A stretch of DNA of 64,000 nucleotides from Allantophomopsis cytisporea (Eukaryota > Ascomycota > Leotiomycetes > Phacidiales > Phacidiaceae). Where the stretch lies: assembly GCA_024752435.1 (NCBI GenBank), contig CP103025.1:2683348-2747347 (forward strand), in the 5' to 3' direction. Of this stretch, positions 22,861 to 35,300 are shown in pieces; position 1 is the stretch's first letter, and each line of letters starts with the position of its first letter. The translations under genes and the position numbers were made by a program. Below the pieces are notes generated by a model. It did not search any database. It was not told the origin of the DNA and saw only the letters and a list, made by a program, of their open reading frames with translations.

Positions 22861-24002
22861 ATGCGTTCTACAATTCTCTGCCCCGGTGCCGCTGCGGTCC
22901 TCGTTGCTGCTCAGCTCGTGAGCGCTCAGACTTACACTGACTGCAACCCAACCGAAAACTGTTCGTCCCATACAATCTATAGAGTATGCGAAAGATATAC
23001 TGACGATGATAGCTACCTGCCCCGCTGATCCAGCCCTCGGCACGACAATTACTGTTGATTTCACTACTGGAGAAAGTGATGCTTTTACTGTGGCCGATGG
23101 CACCACTATCACTTATGACAGCACCAAAGGCGCTGTCTTTAATATGAGCAGCGAGGGCGAAGCTCCAACTATCAGTTCTAATGACTACATCTTCTTCGGA
23201 AAGGTTGAAGTCGTCGTCAGAGCCGCCAACGGGACTGGTGTTATTTCTTCAGTTGTTATGGAGTCCGACGACCTTGATGAGATCGACTGGGTATGTGAGC
23301 TGAGTTCACCTTGAGAACTCAACAACAAAATAATCAAACTACAAGTAAATATGCTAAATGTGTATGTAGGAATGGATTGGAGGCGAGACGACCACCGTTG
23401 AGTCCAACTACTTCGGAAAGGGCAACACCACCTCTTATGACCGAGCCATATACCACAATGTGAGCGATCCACAAGACGAGTTCCACACATATACTATAGA
23501 CTGGACATCCGAGTACATTCGCTGGATTATCGATGATGTCCAAGTTCGCCAGCTCAACTACTCTGACGCCCTCGACGGCAAGAACTTCCCTCAGACCCCG
23601 ATGCGCATCAAGATAGGATCTTGGGATGGAGGAGCCTCGACTGAGTCCACTGGCACCATCGAGTGGGCTGGCGGTTTGACGGATTTCGCTGATGGTCCAT
23701 TCATCATGTACGTCAAGAGCATTACCATTCAGGATTATTCCTCCGGCGGAAATGAGTACGTTTGGGGTGACGAGACTGGTGACTGGGAATCCATCGAGAT
23801 CAAGAACGGTACTGAGGATGCTGGCAACACGCTCTCTGGCTCTACCACCAACTCTGCCAACTCTACTTCTGCCTCCTCTACTTCATCCTCAACTTCATCC
23901 TCAACCTCATCCACCTCCTCTTCTTCTGCCGGCTACAAAGTCGGCGTCACCAACAGCGTCGTTATCGCTCTCGGCCTCGGTCTGGGTTCCTTGTTTATGT
24001 AA
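22861..24002 (+). CDS. GPI-anchored GH16 Crh-type chitin-glucan transglycosylase, 336 aa
   Basis: Exons 22861-22960, 23013-23290 and 23370-24002 join in frame (1,011 nt). The first 22 residues form a signal peptide ending VSAQ. The catalytic signature DEIDWEWIG (ExDxxE of GH16) is completed by splicing: intron 2 falls exactly between DEIDW and EWIGG. Further GH16 features are EFHTYTIDWTSEYIRWIIDD and RIKIGSWDGG. A long Ser/Thr run precedes a hydrophobic C-terminus (VVIALGLGLGSLFM), typical of GPI anchoring. Intron 1 starts with an unusual GTTCGT. Crh enzymes cut beta-glucan or chitin and join chains, cross-linking chitin to glucan in the wall. No CBM18 domain is seen. The gene is intact, in contrast to its neighbours. 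Confidence 0.92.
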
Positions 24003-26354
24003 ATTGCCTCAACGTCCAAATACACTGGAAGACTTTCCCGTCTTGTCACAAAATTACATGGTTTGCAGGATTTTCGAATTGGAGATACGGAGATGGGGGT
24101 CTCGGAGGACACTTTCATATAGAAAGCTGTCTACCCTTTGGACGGATGCAGAAATGATACAACTCTGGGTGTACTTGTGTATCGTATATAGATGGATGTG
24201 CATTTATCTGGTGCCCTTCCATTTCATACCACGATCCGTTCTCTCGATCTTGTTCTCTTTTTCCTCCACCTTTTCAGAAACTTTGTTTACATGAGTAATC
24301 GGAGGCAAACAACATGCTCCTCTATTTTGCTTTGGTATGTTCGTCTTACTGGGAAGATGTGTTGGGTCCTACTCAAGATGTCTTGTAGTGATGTAATATG
24401 ATAGAATTTGCGAAGTTGGGTTTGTATGGCATACACCTACAGCCTTGTAATTTGCATGGCGTTGCGGATGCATATTAAGGCGTCACGGATGGGAAATCAA
24501 TCGTCTCGTATCAATGGAGGGTTGAAAATATGATAAAGTTAAACTTTCGAGTATATACCTCTTAGGAAATAGATTGCGTGAGATTATTACGTCTCTACTG
24601 AAGGCTTAAACATGCCATTAAACCATATTTTGACTTCGTAGACCGTCGATGTTGTATCGTTAAATGTCTATTTCCCCACCCCGATCAGACCATGCACGCC
24701 CTGTCTGGGGCACGGGCCATTCTTCCAATGAACGTTCTTCTCGTAAATACATGATATCCAAGGGTCCGTTGTACAGCCTTACAGCCCTACTTGCGGCTCA
24801 GCGCTACGGCGAGGAGCTTTGGAGGGAGTCATGCCAGCCAAATTTCAGTGTATCGAAGCCTGGAGTTGAGCTCCGTGTCGAGTGCCAGACCTGCCTCTTC
24901 CTCAAACACAGCAGCCTGCTTGATTTGCCGGACTGGAAAGCGTTAGTGAACCCATTTTCTGGTGGGTGTACATCACTTTCGGATGTATGATGGCCCGAAT
25001 GACTCCATTTCAATTGCTCCGTTTCGTATGTAGGGATGGTCCATTAATACTGCGCTGTAAAAGCTCCCCGTTGACTGAACTGGCACTGAGATTGAGTGGT
25101 TGCGCGCAATCGAATGAGTCAATCTGTGCAACTACAGTCCCGAGAGAGTAGTTTAGCTCTAATACCTACGTCAGGAATGAAAGCTCATCATGAGCTTGAT
25201 GAGTTTTGCAACTATGCGATGACTAGCTGCATGAATTGTGTGTGAAGAGAGATTTGCGGATAAGAGCAGTGAATTGGTCTATGTGTTAGATATACGAACT
25301 CAGTGGAGCAGGCCAGATGAAGTGTATATAGGTGAAATATGGATAGCAAGATAGAGTAGAGCATTTGAGTAGTAGAAATGTTAATAGAGCGAAGTAAACA
25401 AACACTTGTTCTATAGGCCACATGGAGCCTTTAACCCACTTACCAGAGTACACGATTAGTTTGTGTGAACAATGCTTGTATTATGCCTTTCAAACACAAG
25501 TTGATCAGCGTATAATAGAATAGCCAGAGCACTAAATATCAGAGCGCCAGTGCCAAGCAACGGCTTAGGCTAACCAAGTGCTATAGGCTTGATAGCAGGC
25601 GAGAGAGAGTTAGCCCAGCTTCCATTTCCTTGACTTCTGTCCCCCCAATTACTAGTCTTTGCACCCCAGACAGATGAAATGCATCCATGTATAGTTAGAG
25701 TGTGCGTTCTACTGCTCTTTGATCGGTAGCACGCTCCTAGTACTTACCACCATTCGAATCTCCAGTATGACTCCCAAAGTATATGTATATATATGTGTGC
25801 GCTCTTCAATTGGCAGCTCTCTTTTGTAGCTGGATGGCCACTTAACTCTTTAGCCATAGAATATATCACGAGCCTTTGCTAAGCTATCAAGATACCGGTG
25901 GGAGATCTGGGTTATAGCTGATGCGTGTCTCCTAGCAAGAACATGCCCTGTAGACTGGCTTCAAATGTGCTTTACGGATCTGAATTCCCCATATATGCAT
26001 CCCATACAACTTCAGATACTATGTATACAAGTATCGTAAGGCTGTTCATATCTATCCAGAAGGTTTCGAGGTTGATTTCGTTGTCGAGACGCCCGTTATA
26101 TTACATTACAGAAGGCAGTTACATTGTAACTATATTTTCACATTCGTTTCAAAAATATTGAGGTGAGAAGATTGAAAATAAGGATATACATCGGGTTTGA
26201 TTATGTGTGGGCTTCGCATCTGTTCACAGAACTGATTTCGATGTTCAGATGCAGAGTCTTTAGTAAATATTCAACTCTTCAAGAAGCAAGTAAGATACCT
26301 GCTACAAGGAACGCTTTGTAATTTGCAAAAGTGGCAATCAACAATAATTTGTTT
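24003..26354. other. Intergenic, 2.35 kb, no firm gene
   Basis: The frame at 24664-24990 (108 codons, one strand, plausible composition, ATG and TGA) could be a small gene or an exon, but it has no recognisable motif. The remainder contains only short frames and AT-rich stretches. Confidence 0.4.
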
Positions 26355-28330
26355 TTATCCTATCATCATATCCCAGCCATTATCATTCATGACACTGATC
26401 CAGTCTACTCTCTGCCTGCCGCCTGAATTGCATCGCCATACTTCCCCTATTAGATTTTGTATGTGCGTCAGAGGTTCCAGTCCAATATAAGCTTTGCATT
26501 CAGACATCCGCTCATCAATAAAGCTGCGCCAATACGCTACTGGATCAGAAGCCTCTCTATCATCGATGTTGATTAGCAATTTTGGACATAGCATCGATTT
26601 CCCATCTTCTGCTCCTTCCCAAACGACGTCGCTTACTTGCGTATCAAGTATCGGTATTGATTCTACATCTTCTTCGAAGTATACCAACCATGACGCTGTA
26701 ATAGTTAGTAGCATAGGTTGGACAGAACGTGATCCAGAAGCTCTAGGTATATCACGTAGGATACGCGCAGTTCGGAAAGCCATTTCTCGTAAGAAACAAC
26801 GAACATCTTTGTCGCTATTCAGCGAGTTACGTAGACTAGTAAACTCCATCCACCTTTCTCCAAGAGCTGGGTATTGATCTTGGGCTCCTGGAGTCTTGTT
26901 TGATGGTAGTTGCTGTTGGAGTAGCTCAGGCATAGTTGTGTAAAGTTGAAGAAGTGTAGCGAATCGATATGCTGCAGTGATCATCAGAATATGATCTACC
27001 GGCGTATTATCATCAAACAATGAGTCTACCACATCCAAGCCCGAAATCTCCAAACCCAGGAGACACGTTTCTAGTCTTTGGCCTCTTTGAAGGTGGCTGG
27101 GTGTAAAGCAATTCTCTTGTAGCCGAGCTCTTCCTGTTTGACGAACCTGACTTAATGCCCCTATTTCACCCAAATATAGGAAAAGCTCAGCAGAATATCC
27201 AGTAACAGGATTTGGGATACTTCTAGCTCTACAATTGTGCGTGACCATGGTTCCTTGGCTAGAACTCTTCGCAGTCTTTACAATTGCAAGCAAAGCATCT
27301 TGCTTGTCCAAAGAGCATTTAGGGTTCTTGTCAATGAATGATACTAACATCTGAGTGTAAGCCGCTGCTCCAAGTATAAAGGATGTGTTATTGTCCACAC
27401 GCAAGCTTCGTATAGAGTCCCAATCAGGAAGCAATGCTTGTACAGCAGCCATATGACTGGCCCCACTCTCATGCACGTTGAACCATGCGGATGTAAGTCC
27501 AAGTAAAGTGATGCTCAAAACCAAATCGTTCCCAACAAGGGACTTGTTTCTTGAGATACAAGAGATATCATTTCGGGCTGACTGGAAAGCTTGCGATTGT
27601 AAATTTAGGGCTTCGGTCTTCATTGCAGGTTTGACGTTTGACATATGAATTGCTCCCATTGCCTTGACAATAAGTTGCATTGTGGGCGAAGTGTGAATCA
27701 TAGATGCGACAAGCGTTCGAAACGGATTTAAATGAGAATCAAAAGAAGAGAGGACGATGCAGGTTCGACCAAAATAATAGGTCACGAGTTGTGATTCAAG
27801 GTCTTCGAGACTTCTCATGTTTATTAGACTGCTATGTTGACTTGGTGCTGGTGGCTGGTTCGATCTTGGACTTGTAACCGGTGGAAAATCCTTTAGTAGA
27901 CCCAAGCATGTGGCCACTTTATATGAGTTACGAGGTGAGGGTGTCAACACTGAGGTAGCAGTATAAGATGCTCGCCGCTTTGTAGGAGGATGCTTTGCAT
28001 CTCGATTTCGAGTATTGTCACCTCCTGACCGTAATGAAACGTCAAGGGGCTTCCACTGGAGAGTTTGCTGATATCCGGGACAAACCAATTTCTGTTTCAC
28101 GCACTGCTTGCATGCAGGTTGTGTTTCATCGCATTTTACCTCCGATCACAGTTAGTAAAGATTAGTTGATCAAGAAAACTACGAACCTTGCGCTTCTTAC
28201 AGCTTTTGCACCCGGACCGGGATTTCGCTCTCCTAGAGATAACGTGACGTTTTCTCTCAACTCCATCGCTATCCTTATGTGTGTTTTCCATTGTGGGACA
28301 GATAATCGAACGTCCAAATTCCCTTATCAT
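26355..28330 (-). CDS. Zn(II)2Cys6 fungal transcription factor, 642 aa
   Basis: Exon 1 (28330-28187) and exon 2 (28139-26355) join in phase 0 across a 47 nt intron with a GTTCGT donor. The splice completes the zinc cluster CKSCKKRKVKCDETQPACKQC, the C-x2-C-x6-C-x5-C-x2-C-type core of Gal4-like factors, near residues 40-60. The remaining 580 residues resemble the fungal-specific regulatory domain of sterol/Upc2-like C6 factors, including the LESQLVTYYFGRTCIVLSSF and AMGAIHMS regions. The start may instead be the in-frame ATG at 28291 (629 aa). It is transcribed away from the amine oxidase, with 540 bases between starts, and is the obvious candidate regulator of the adjacent oxidase and permease. 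Confidence 0.88.
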
Positions 28331-28870
28331 AAGTTATTTTATGTCTCTGGACATGCCTTGCCGTAGTCTCCAAGCGTTTGATGCCTCAGGCCAACATGGT
28401 TCTGGGGCAAGCTACACTAGAATTGGACAGAAAGTGCGACAGCCAATAATATCATAGGTAGAGCTGATACACAAACGTGTTGCGGCCCTCTTGGGCGATA
28501 ACAAGCAATATTCCGTACTGAAAGGTGGAATCAGCTTTGTTGCTAAACACATAGTTTTCGTAAGATTAGTACCCATTCTAGAAAATGACAGAGCAGAAAC
28601 AAAGATACGGAACATAGAGCGAATCATGGGGTTGCCAGACGTAACTATTACGCAAGAGTACGTTGCTGACCTTGGTCGCTCTTGAATACTATATCGGTGT
28701 ATTGAGCCAAATCTCAAATGTTGGATAGATAGGAATGAGCTCGTACTCATTCTGGACTTCATTAACAAGGATGGTCGTCATATATAATTCGTCATCTCAC
28801 TTTCTTGCGACAATCTTCGCATCTACTCCTACGTTGTCGCTTACGGTAATATTCGACTTTGCATTTCGAC
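28331..28870. promoter_or_regulatory. Shared 540-bp divergent promoter region, regulator and amine oxidase
   Basis: The only DNA between the ATGs of the Zn2Cys6 factor and the amine oxidase. It contains CGGCCC and other single CGG/CCG triplets but no clear spaced CGG pair that I can call a binding site. An open frame on the - strand here (28412-28768) has no motif and is probably chance. Confidence 0.45.
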
Positions 28871-30504
28871 ATGTCGACCCTTGAAGGCTTTCAATACACT
28901 GAAGTCGATGGCTTAGTAAAGGGACTACCTTGCAAAGCTGCTCAGTCACAGCTAACCAGTCGAGTCGACGAATCTGCGATATACGATGTTATTGTCATTG
29001 GAGCCGGGTATGCTGGATTGATTGCGACTCGTGAGCTTGCTTTGCAAGGTCAGCAGTTAAGAGAATACATGCATTGTGATTGTGGACTAACATTTAGATT
29101 AGGCAAAAGAGTACTGCTACTGGAAGCAAGAGAAAGAATTGGTGGTCGCACCTGGACATCTGAAGTCGAAGGATATCCCTACGAAATGGGAGGTACTTGG
29201 ATCCATTGGAACCAGGCACATGTGTACACTGAAATCACGAGATATGGCTTGCAAGACGAGATAGAAGTCTCTCCAGATTATACTCGTGGGCTGAATTACT
29301 ATTCACTTACCGTGGATGGTGTCACAAGAACTATGAGCCACGATGAGGAGGTGAGAGAATTCTTCAATAACATTTCTGCTCTTAGGTATGCTAACTATTA
29401 GAATAGGAGGCGCTCTTTGAAAGAGTCATGAGTATATATTGCGACGTCGACGGTGCCATGGCCAAGAAAGTGATCCCATTTCCACACGATCCGTTAAGAA
29501 ATCGTCACGAAGCCGAAAAGTGGGGACGCTTATCTGCTCTTGACCGAATAAATCAAGTACGCCAACAACTCAGCAAGGAAGACATTGCGATCATCGAGTC
29601 GATGGTATTGCACATCTCTGGAGGCACTCTTGAAAATACTGGATTTTGGGATATTCTCAGATGGTGGTCTCTTTGCGGCTATACTGCAGCGGGAAATGAA
29701 GAATACGGTCTGAGGTATAAGTTGAAATGCGGCCAATCCGGACTCGCCAACGCTGTCTTTTCCGAAGCAAAAACGTCTCCAAGTCTCTCTTATAGATTCG
29801 GCTTCCCCGTCGCAAGAATCACACATACGGGCTCATTTGTGCAAGTCATCGGCAGAAACAATGAAAAGTATGCTGCACGAAGACTGATTAGCACGATTCC
29901 GCAGAATGTCTTGCCAGATATTGAGTTCGAACCTCCTTTGCCTGAGAAAAAGGCTTTTGCGGCAAAGCAAGGTCATATCGATAAGGCTACGAAAGTACAC
30001 TGTGAAGTTAAAGGCCATGATTTGAGATCTTGGAGCGGCACAACTTATCCAGGCAACGGGCTTCTCTATGCTTACGGTGATGGCACTACTCCTGCTGGAA
30101 ATACACATGTAGTCGCTTTCGGGGCCGAGGCACCAATTCAATTGCATGCAGAAGATGACATTGAGAAAACCATGGCCGCTATCCGTCAATTTCACGATAT
30201 GAAAATCAATCGCTTGGTCAGTTCAATGTTCCTATAACTTTTCCCGCGATTTACTGATTTCAAATAGGTATTCCACAATTGGACACGAGACGAGTTCGCC
30301 AAAGGAGCTTGGTGTGTTTGGAGGCCAGGCTTTGAGTTTGATTTCTTGGAAGCATTGCAGGTACCCTCTGGTAGGATTCATTTTGCTAGTGCTGACTGGG
30401 CTCGTGGCTGGAGAGGCTTCATTGATGGAGCTATTGAGCAAGGAAAGAGGGCGGCTTTTGTTGTTGCGCAGGAATTGCGATTGACTGAGAGCACGAAACT
30501 GTAG
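28871..30504 (+). CDS. Flavin-containing amine oxidase (monoamine-oxidase-like), 490 aa
   Basis: Exons 28871-29048, 29103-29350, 29407-30216 and 30268-30504 give 1,473 nt. The dinucleotide-binding GAGYAG lies at residues 44-49, followed by LLLEARERIGGRTWT, the FAD-binding continuation typical of amine oxidases, and GYPYEMGGTWIHW. The C-terminal FAD loop reads IHFASADWARGWRGFIDGAI. The usual covalent-FAD cysteine peptide of animal MAO is not obvious, so FAD is probably non-covalent as in fungal MAO-N. There is no SKL-type C-terminus (it ends STKL). It should oxidise a primary or secondary amine to aldehyde, ammonia and peroxide. Context is a divergent Zn2Cys6 factor upstream and an APC-family permease downstream, consistent with uptake and breakdown of one amine. 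Intron 1 is 54 nt and stop-free. Confidence 0.9.
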
Positions 30505-31235
30505 ATTGTGCATAAATTTTCAATTTGAATTATACAAAATACATTCTTTTGCGTTTTTGGTTGACTCTGGCTGTGTTCGATGACAACATTGCAGCTAGTT
30601 TATGTACATGAATCCCAAGTGTTGAGTTTTCTTTATGATGGACGGATTTTGCGCTCGTCCATATAATCATGTGGAAGAATTCCTCATGTTTCTGATCCTC
30701 AGATATAACTGAATGCAGCCCACTGAGAATCATCTGTAACACTAATTCAGCAGCTATGACGTGTATAATAGTCAATATTATAACCATCAGACATTTGGCA
30801 AGCAGACGGCAGTGATAATATCGTTTGGTTATCTTGTGCACGTTTGTGGCTTATCATATAAATATGAAATAGATCTAGTTATCTAATGCTAGTTCTCCTG
30901 AGGAGAAATTCTTATCTAACAGGTAGTCTCTTTAGTCAAACTAACGCACATACCTAGATCGCACTTTTTAGCCAAAAACGTCTTAGGATCGTAACTTCGA
31001 CCACCAATCCTACTTGAGTAGAAATTCATGATATGCTGTCAATCTTATCATTTAGATAGCGAACACCTTGATCAGATGTACCTATCTGTATTGTCGAGAA
31101 CCAGAAAATTATCAGTTGTTGCCTCCACAAGAGGAGACATATAAAGTATCGCTGTATTCTAAGTTTTTGACCGTAACATCATATTCCAAATCATATCGCT
31201 ACAAACGATTACATTGCTTTGCTATAGCCGGCAAG
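30505..31235. other. Intergenic, 0.7 kb
   Basis: Region between the amine oxidase stop and the permease ATG, on the same strand. The open frame on the - strand at 30530-30841 has no motif. I see no terminator or regulatory site that I can name. Confidence 0.45.
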
Positions 31236-32976
31236 ATGAAATCTATACTGATGGAGACTAAGGATGACAGCCTGGGTACTCATCCTACGTCATCGAGAGA
31301 AATCAGTGTGCCTATCGCAGCAATAAAGGTCTGTACCCTGCATCTTACACTACTCTTATACTGATGAGTATAATAGAAGAAATTCAGTTTCGTATCCATA
31401 CTTGGGATTTGCATCAGCCTGATGGCTACGTGGGAAGCAATTACCAGTGTCTTTGCGAGCGGCTTAATCGAAGGAGGTCCAGTATCTCTTTTGTACGGCT
31501 ATATTTTAGCATTGTTCGGAACACTTGCAACCTGTGCATCCTTGGCGGAAATTGCTTCTGCGTGAGTAGTCTCTCATTTCAAAGTTGCGAGACAGAATGA
31601 TTGATTTCTTGCAGATATCCTACACCAGGTGGACAGTACCATTGGGTTTCATATCTTGCTCCGGGGTCGATGTCGGCGTCCTTAAGCTGGGTTACAGGAT
31701 GGGTTATGGTCTTGGGATGGCAAACCTTGAGCGCAAGTGCTAGCTTTTTGGCAGCCACCATGATCCAAGGGCTGCTTGTCTTGAACTATCCTGATTACAA
31801 GTACGAAAGATGGCATGGTACAACACTATACTGGGCGCTCATTCTTATCGCCGCATTCCTCAATACAGTTGCTGTGAAGCTGCTTCCAAAACTAGAAAAT
31901 GGTATCCTCGTTCTACACGTGGTGCTATTCTTTGTCATTTTGATCGCCATGGTGGCAACTTCTCCACATGGATCTGCCGAATATGTTTTCACGCATTTCG
32001 AAAACAGTTCAGGCTGGAAGAATGATGGCATCGCCTGGTGCATAGGGTTGATGAGTGCCACCTATGTTCTCGTTGGATATGATGGAGCATGTCACTTGAG
32101 TAAGTACCGCCAACTCTATACGACCCTAAAGCCTTGATACTAATGATACATCACTCAGGTGAGGAGGTAGAAAATCCTTCTGTAATTGTCCCGTACGCCA
32201 TGATTGGAACGGTCGTAATTAATGGTGTTCTTGGTCTTGCTTTTCTCATAGCACTCCTGTTCTGTGTAGGAAATGTTGACAGTCTTCTCGAGACAACAAC
32301 CGGCTATCCGATCATACAATTGTTTTACAACTCTACAAAGTCTAGAGCTGCGGCTTCAGCAATGACTTCAATGATCATTATCATGGCTTCCTTGGCTACC
32401 ATATCCCTTATATGCAGTGCCTCACGAGTCCTTTGGGCCTTCTCTCGAGACGGCGGTCTTCCATTCTCCAAATACTTTTCTCACGTGAGTTGCATTCATT
32501 TCCTTGAGAGTTTCTAGCTAACAGATCAACAGGTCGACAAGCGCACATCGCTTCCCTTGCGTAGCATTGCACTCTCTACTGTCGTTACTATGGCTTTTGG
32601 ATTTATAAACATTGGCTCAACGACAGCACTCAACGCTATCATCTCTCTAGCAGTCATAGGTCTCTACGTGTCATATACGATTCCACTCATACTACTAATC
32701 ATCCTTCGAATCAAAGGAACATCCATACCACATGCTCCGTTCTCACTTGGTCGCATAGGTCTCCTTACAAATATCCTAGGTGTCATATTTTCAGTTTTTA
32801 GCTCTGTATTTTTGCTCTTCCCTCCTTACCAGCCTGTCACTGCGTTAAATATGAATTATGGCTGCGCAGTATTTGGTGGAGTCGTAGTCTTTAGCATATT
32901 TTGGTGGTTCGTTCGAGGGAGGAAAACCTATTTGGGACCACGACTTCATATTAATGGCATTCTTCCAACTTCCTAG
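31236..32976 (+). CDS. APC-superfamily amino acid/choline-type permease, 510 aa, five exons
   Basis: Exons 31236-31328, 31377-31561, 31615-32099, 32159-32484 and 32533-32976 sum to 1,533 nt with all phases matching. The protein shows about 12 membrane segments. Features of the fungal GABA/choline permease subfamily include SFVSILGICISLMATW (TM1), IEGGPVSLLYGYILALFGT, LAEIASAYPTPGGQYHW, the STAND-free consensus region SRVLWAFSRDGGLPFSKY, and SIPHAPFSLGR near the end. The N-terminus is short and hydrophilic; a second in-frame ATG at 31251 is possible. It sits downstream of and co-oriented with the amine oxidase, so it is a good candidate importer for that enzyme's substrate (GABA, choline, polyamine or similar amine). 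The precise substrate cannot be read from sequence. Confidence 0.9.
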
Positions 32977-33560
32977 TCTATTCAATGGATCTATTTTCCT
33001 AGCTCTAGCATCCAAGCGCAGTCTTGCGGCTGCCTTTCAACTCCCATATCCTGATATCATTACTGATTACAATAATGTTCACCGTGTCTGTTTATGTTAG
33101 CTCTGTCGTTTTAGAGTAGCCATATTAGTCCTTGAGCTCTCTTCAAGTGCTATTCGAAAGACAGTACCGCAGGGGTCGGAACATGTTGCGATATCTTAGG
33201 ATTGAGCACAAAGGTCTTTGATTGTAGTTTATAGACTTACCAGAAAATCAAGGCCCTAAAATATTTCAGGACGCAAGGGTACTTGTTTCCCTTTTCACTG
33301 ATAACTTTTTTCATTGATATCTTTGGAACTACCTGATATGACAATGATTTTTGGGAAATACAGAGCCAGCAATCAGTGATTCTTGGTGGTAATTGATTCT
33401 CGGCAGCCTCGCGCGCTTTTCACGGGACTCGGCAATCCGTTGCCCCTATGATCTTGGGACTACCTACGAACCTAGGTATGTAATCATAGACTTAGTCAGC
33501 GGATCCAGCCAAGACCTTGACATTATTCTTGTGTATCCATTACCGTTCCCACGCTTCAAA

Positions 33561-34679
33561 ATGAGGCGGAGAACGCGGAAACTCATCGTTAATATTGGTT
33601 GCTTCTTCACAGCTCTGTTTTTTATCGTATACCTCAACCATGACGACTCGACCAATAAGACCTTTGCATGGAGTAGAATTCGCTACAAGACCACTTCCTC
33701 AAAGCTTCCCGAAGCTCGAGGCATTTGTCCTGGTCTAGACAGCACACCATCGAAACCGGTACTGGTTGTTGCACGAGTTACAGCTGACGATACGAAATGG
33801 CTCAATAGCTTGACAGATTTGTACCATCTTTGCGTTTACACTGCCGATGCCCCCACTGATATGACCTCGAAATATCTACAAGTTCCTGCGAATCGGGGCC
33901 ACGAGGCCATGGCCTACCTGACGTTCCTCATTGACAACTACGAAAAAATACCCGCAGCTGGCACAGTCTTCGTTCACGGCTCACGCTGGGCGTGGCATAA
34001 TGATGCTCCCGATTACGATAACGCAGCTCTGCTTTTCGCGCTCAATATTTCTGCAGCCCTTGTGCCATCGGGATACCACAACATGCGCTGCGACTGGAGC
34101 GCTGGTATGTGCTCACCATCAGAAGCACTGCCACAGGGCAGTTTGGAAACCCTAACGAGGGCGAAGCTGGAGCCATGGAACATGCGTGCAATGTCTGACA
34201 GAGTACTCCCGCGCGCATTTGCGACTGTGTTTGGCGGCGATGCTTTTACTGCGGGCTTTGACTATGTCCCCGACGAGTCTGCCAACGGTGGGAGATTACT
34301 TCTGGCTCGTAATGATGCTGTCCGCGCCCAATGTTGCGCACAGTTTGTGGTCGCTCGCGAGAATATATGGCAGCATTCTCGTGATGAGTATGTTGCTTTG
34401 CGACAATGGTTACTCGACGAGAACAGCGCACCCCGTGAAGACCGTATTTCAGGCCGAATTCTGTCATATATGTGGCATGTTTTGTTCATGAAGCAAGAAT
34501 CTAGTATTGTGGACTTGGAGCAGCTCAATGCACTGGCATGCCCACACGCCGAAGAATGTTACTGTCGATTGTATGGCCGTTGTAACCTTGAATGCAGAAC
34601 TCCTGGTCGTTGTTATGGCCAGTACCATTTGCCTCCAGACTACAGTTTGCCTGAAGACTGGGCGGCTAAGCACTCGTAA
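33561..34679 (+). CDS. DUF3431 family type II membrane protein, 372 aa
   Basis: The ATG at 33561 starts a short basic segment (MRRRTRKL) followed by one membrane span (IVNIGCFFTALFFIVYL), giving a type II signal anchor. The luminal part carries landmarks of DUF3431 proteins: VVARVTADDTKWL, the EKIPAAGTVFVHGSRWAWHND element, MRCDWSAGMC and VFGGDAFTAGF, plus a Cys-rich tail. The frame is open upstream to 33393, but the ATG before the anchor is the natural start. DUF3431 proteins look like Golgi or secretory-pathway glycosyltransferase-related enzymes, though their activity is unproven. There is no obvious link to the permease upstream. Confidence 0.85.
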   Translation: MRRRTRKLIVNIGCFFTALFFIVYLNHDDSTNKTFAWSRIRYKTTSSKLPEARGICPGLDSTPSKPVLVVARVTADDTKWLNSLTDLYHLCVYTADAPTDMTSKYLQVPANRGHEAMAYLTFLIDNYEKIPAAGTVFVHGSRWAWHNDAPDYDNAALLFALNISAALVPSGYHNMRCDWSAGMCSPSEALPQGSLETLTRAKLEPWNMRAMSDRVLPRAFATVFGGDAFTAGFDYVPDESANGGRLLLARNDAVRAQCCAQFVVARENIWQHSRDEYVALRQWLLDENSAPREDRISGRILSYMWHVLFMKQESSIVDLEQLNALACPHAEECYCRLYGRCNLECRTPGRCYGQYHLPPDYSLPEDWAAKHS

Positions 34680-34799
34680 TCTATGATAGCTCTTGTGTAT
34701 ATAGAGTAGATGGTTGTAGCATTAGTAGTATATTATTAGAAACTATAACCCAAAAAATAAGAAGTTGTTCATTATGTAATTTATATTAGATATTATTAT

Positions 34800-35300
34800 C
34801 TCTGAAATCGGACCCGGTCATATTCCTCTTCATCTTCGCCTACCAATTCCAAATGATCCCCTAAGGATTCCCACAAATCGAATCGTAGAATCTTTAACAT
34901 TACAGAGGCGAGCCTTGCCAAGAAGTTCCTCTCAGACGCAATCTGTTCTACAAGCTGGTTGAGGAATCTCAGGCCGCGCTCCTCATTGTAAGCCCCCTAA
35001 TGTGATTGGTCTAACCATCCATACGGATACAGATGTGGGTGATTTCCTGTCCAAAGAATTGAGCACCCAGGCTTCGAGTGAGGAGCTTCTCAGGGGCGCT
35101 TTTGAGGTTAAATGCAAAACGAACGATCGTGCAAAAAGGCCTCCAAGTCCGTATTGAGGTCTGATCCTTAGTGGAAGGATCTGTTCCCAAGCTGTCAAGT
35201 GAGGTGGAACAGGGCCATAGGTTGAATGTTGGCCGGATATGGCCACGTATTCGAGATCTTCGACTGCGGCTGGCCATCTCGGCAACCAGATCCATATATG
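34800..35300 (-). pseudogene. Possible decayed coding remnant
   Basis: On the - strand, text such as CTIVRFAFNLKSAPEKLLTRSL, GQEITHICIRMDG, then LNQLVEQIASERNFLARLASV and VGEDEEEYDRV reads like protein, but the pieces lie in different frames and are separated by stops. The leucine-rich, acidic composition is similar to fungal F-box-type hypothetical proteins. I cannot name a family; chance open frames are possible. Confidence 0.25.
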
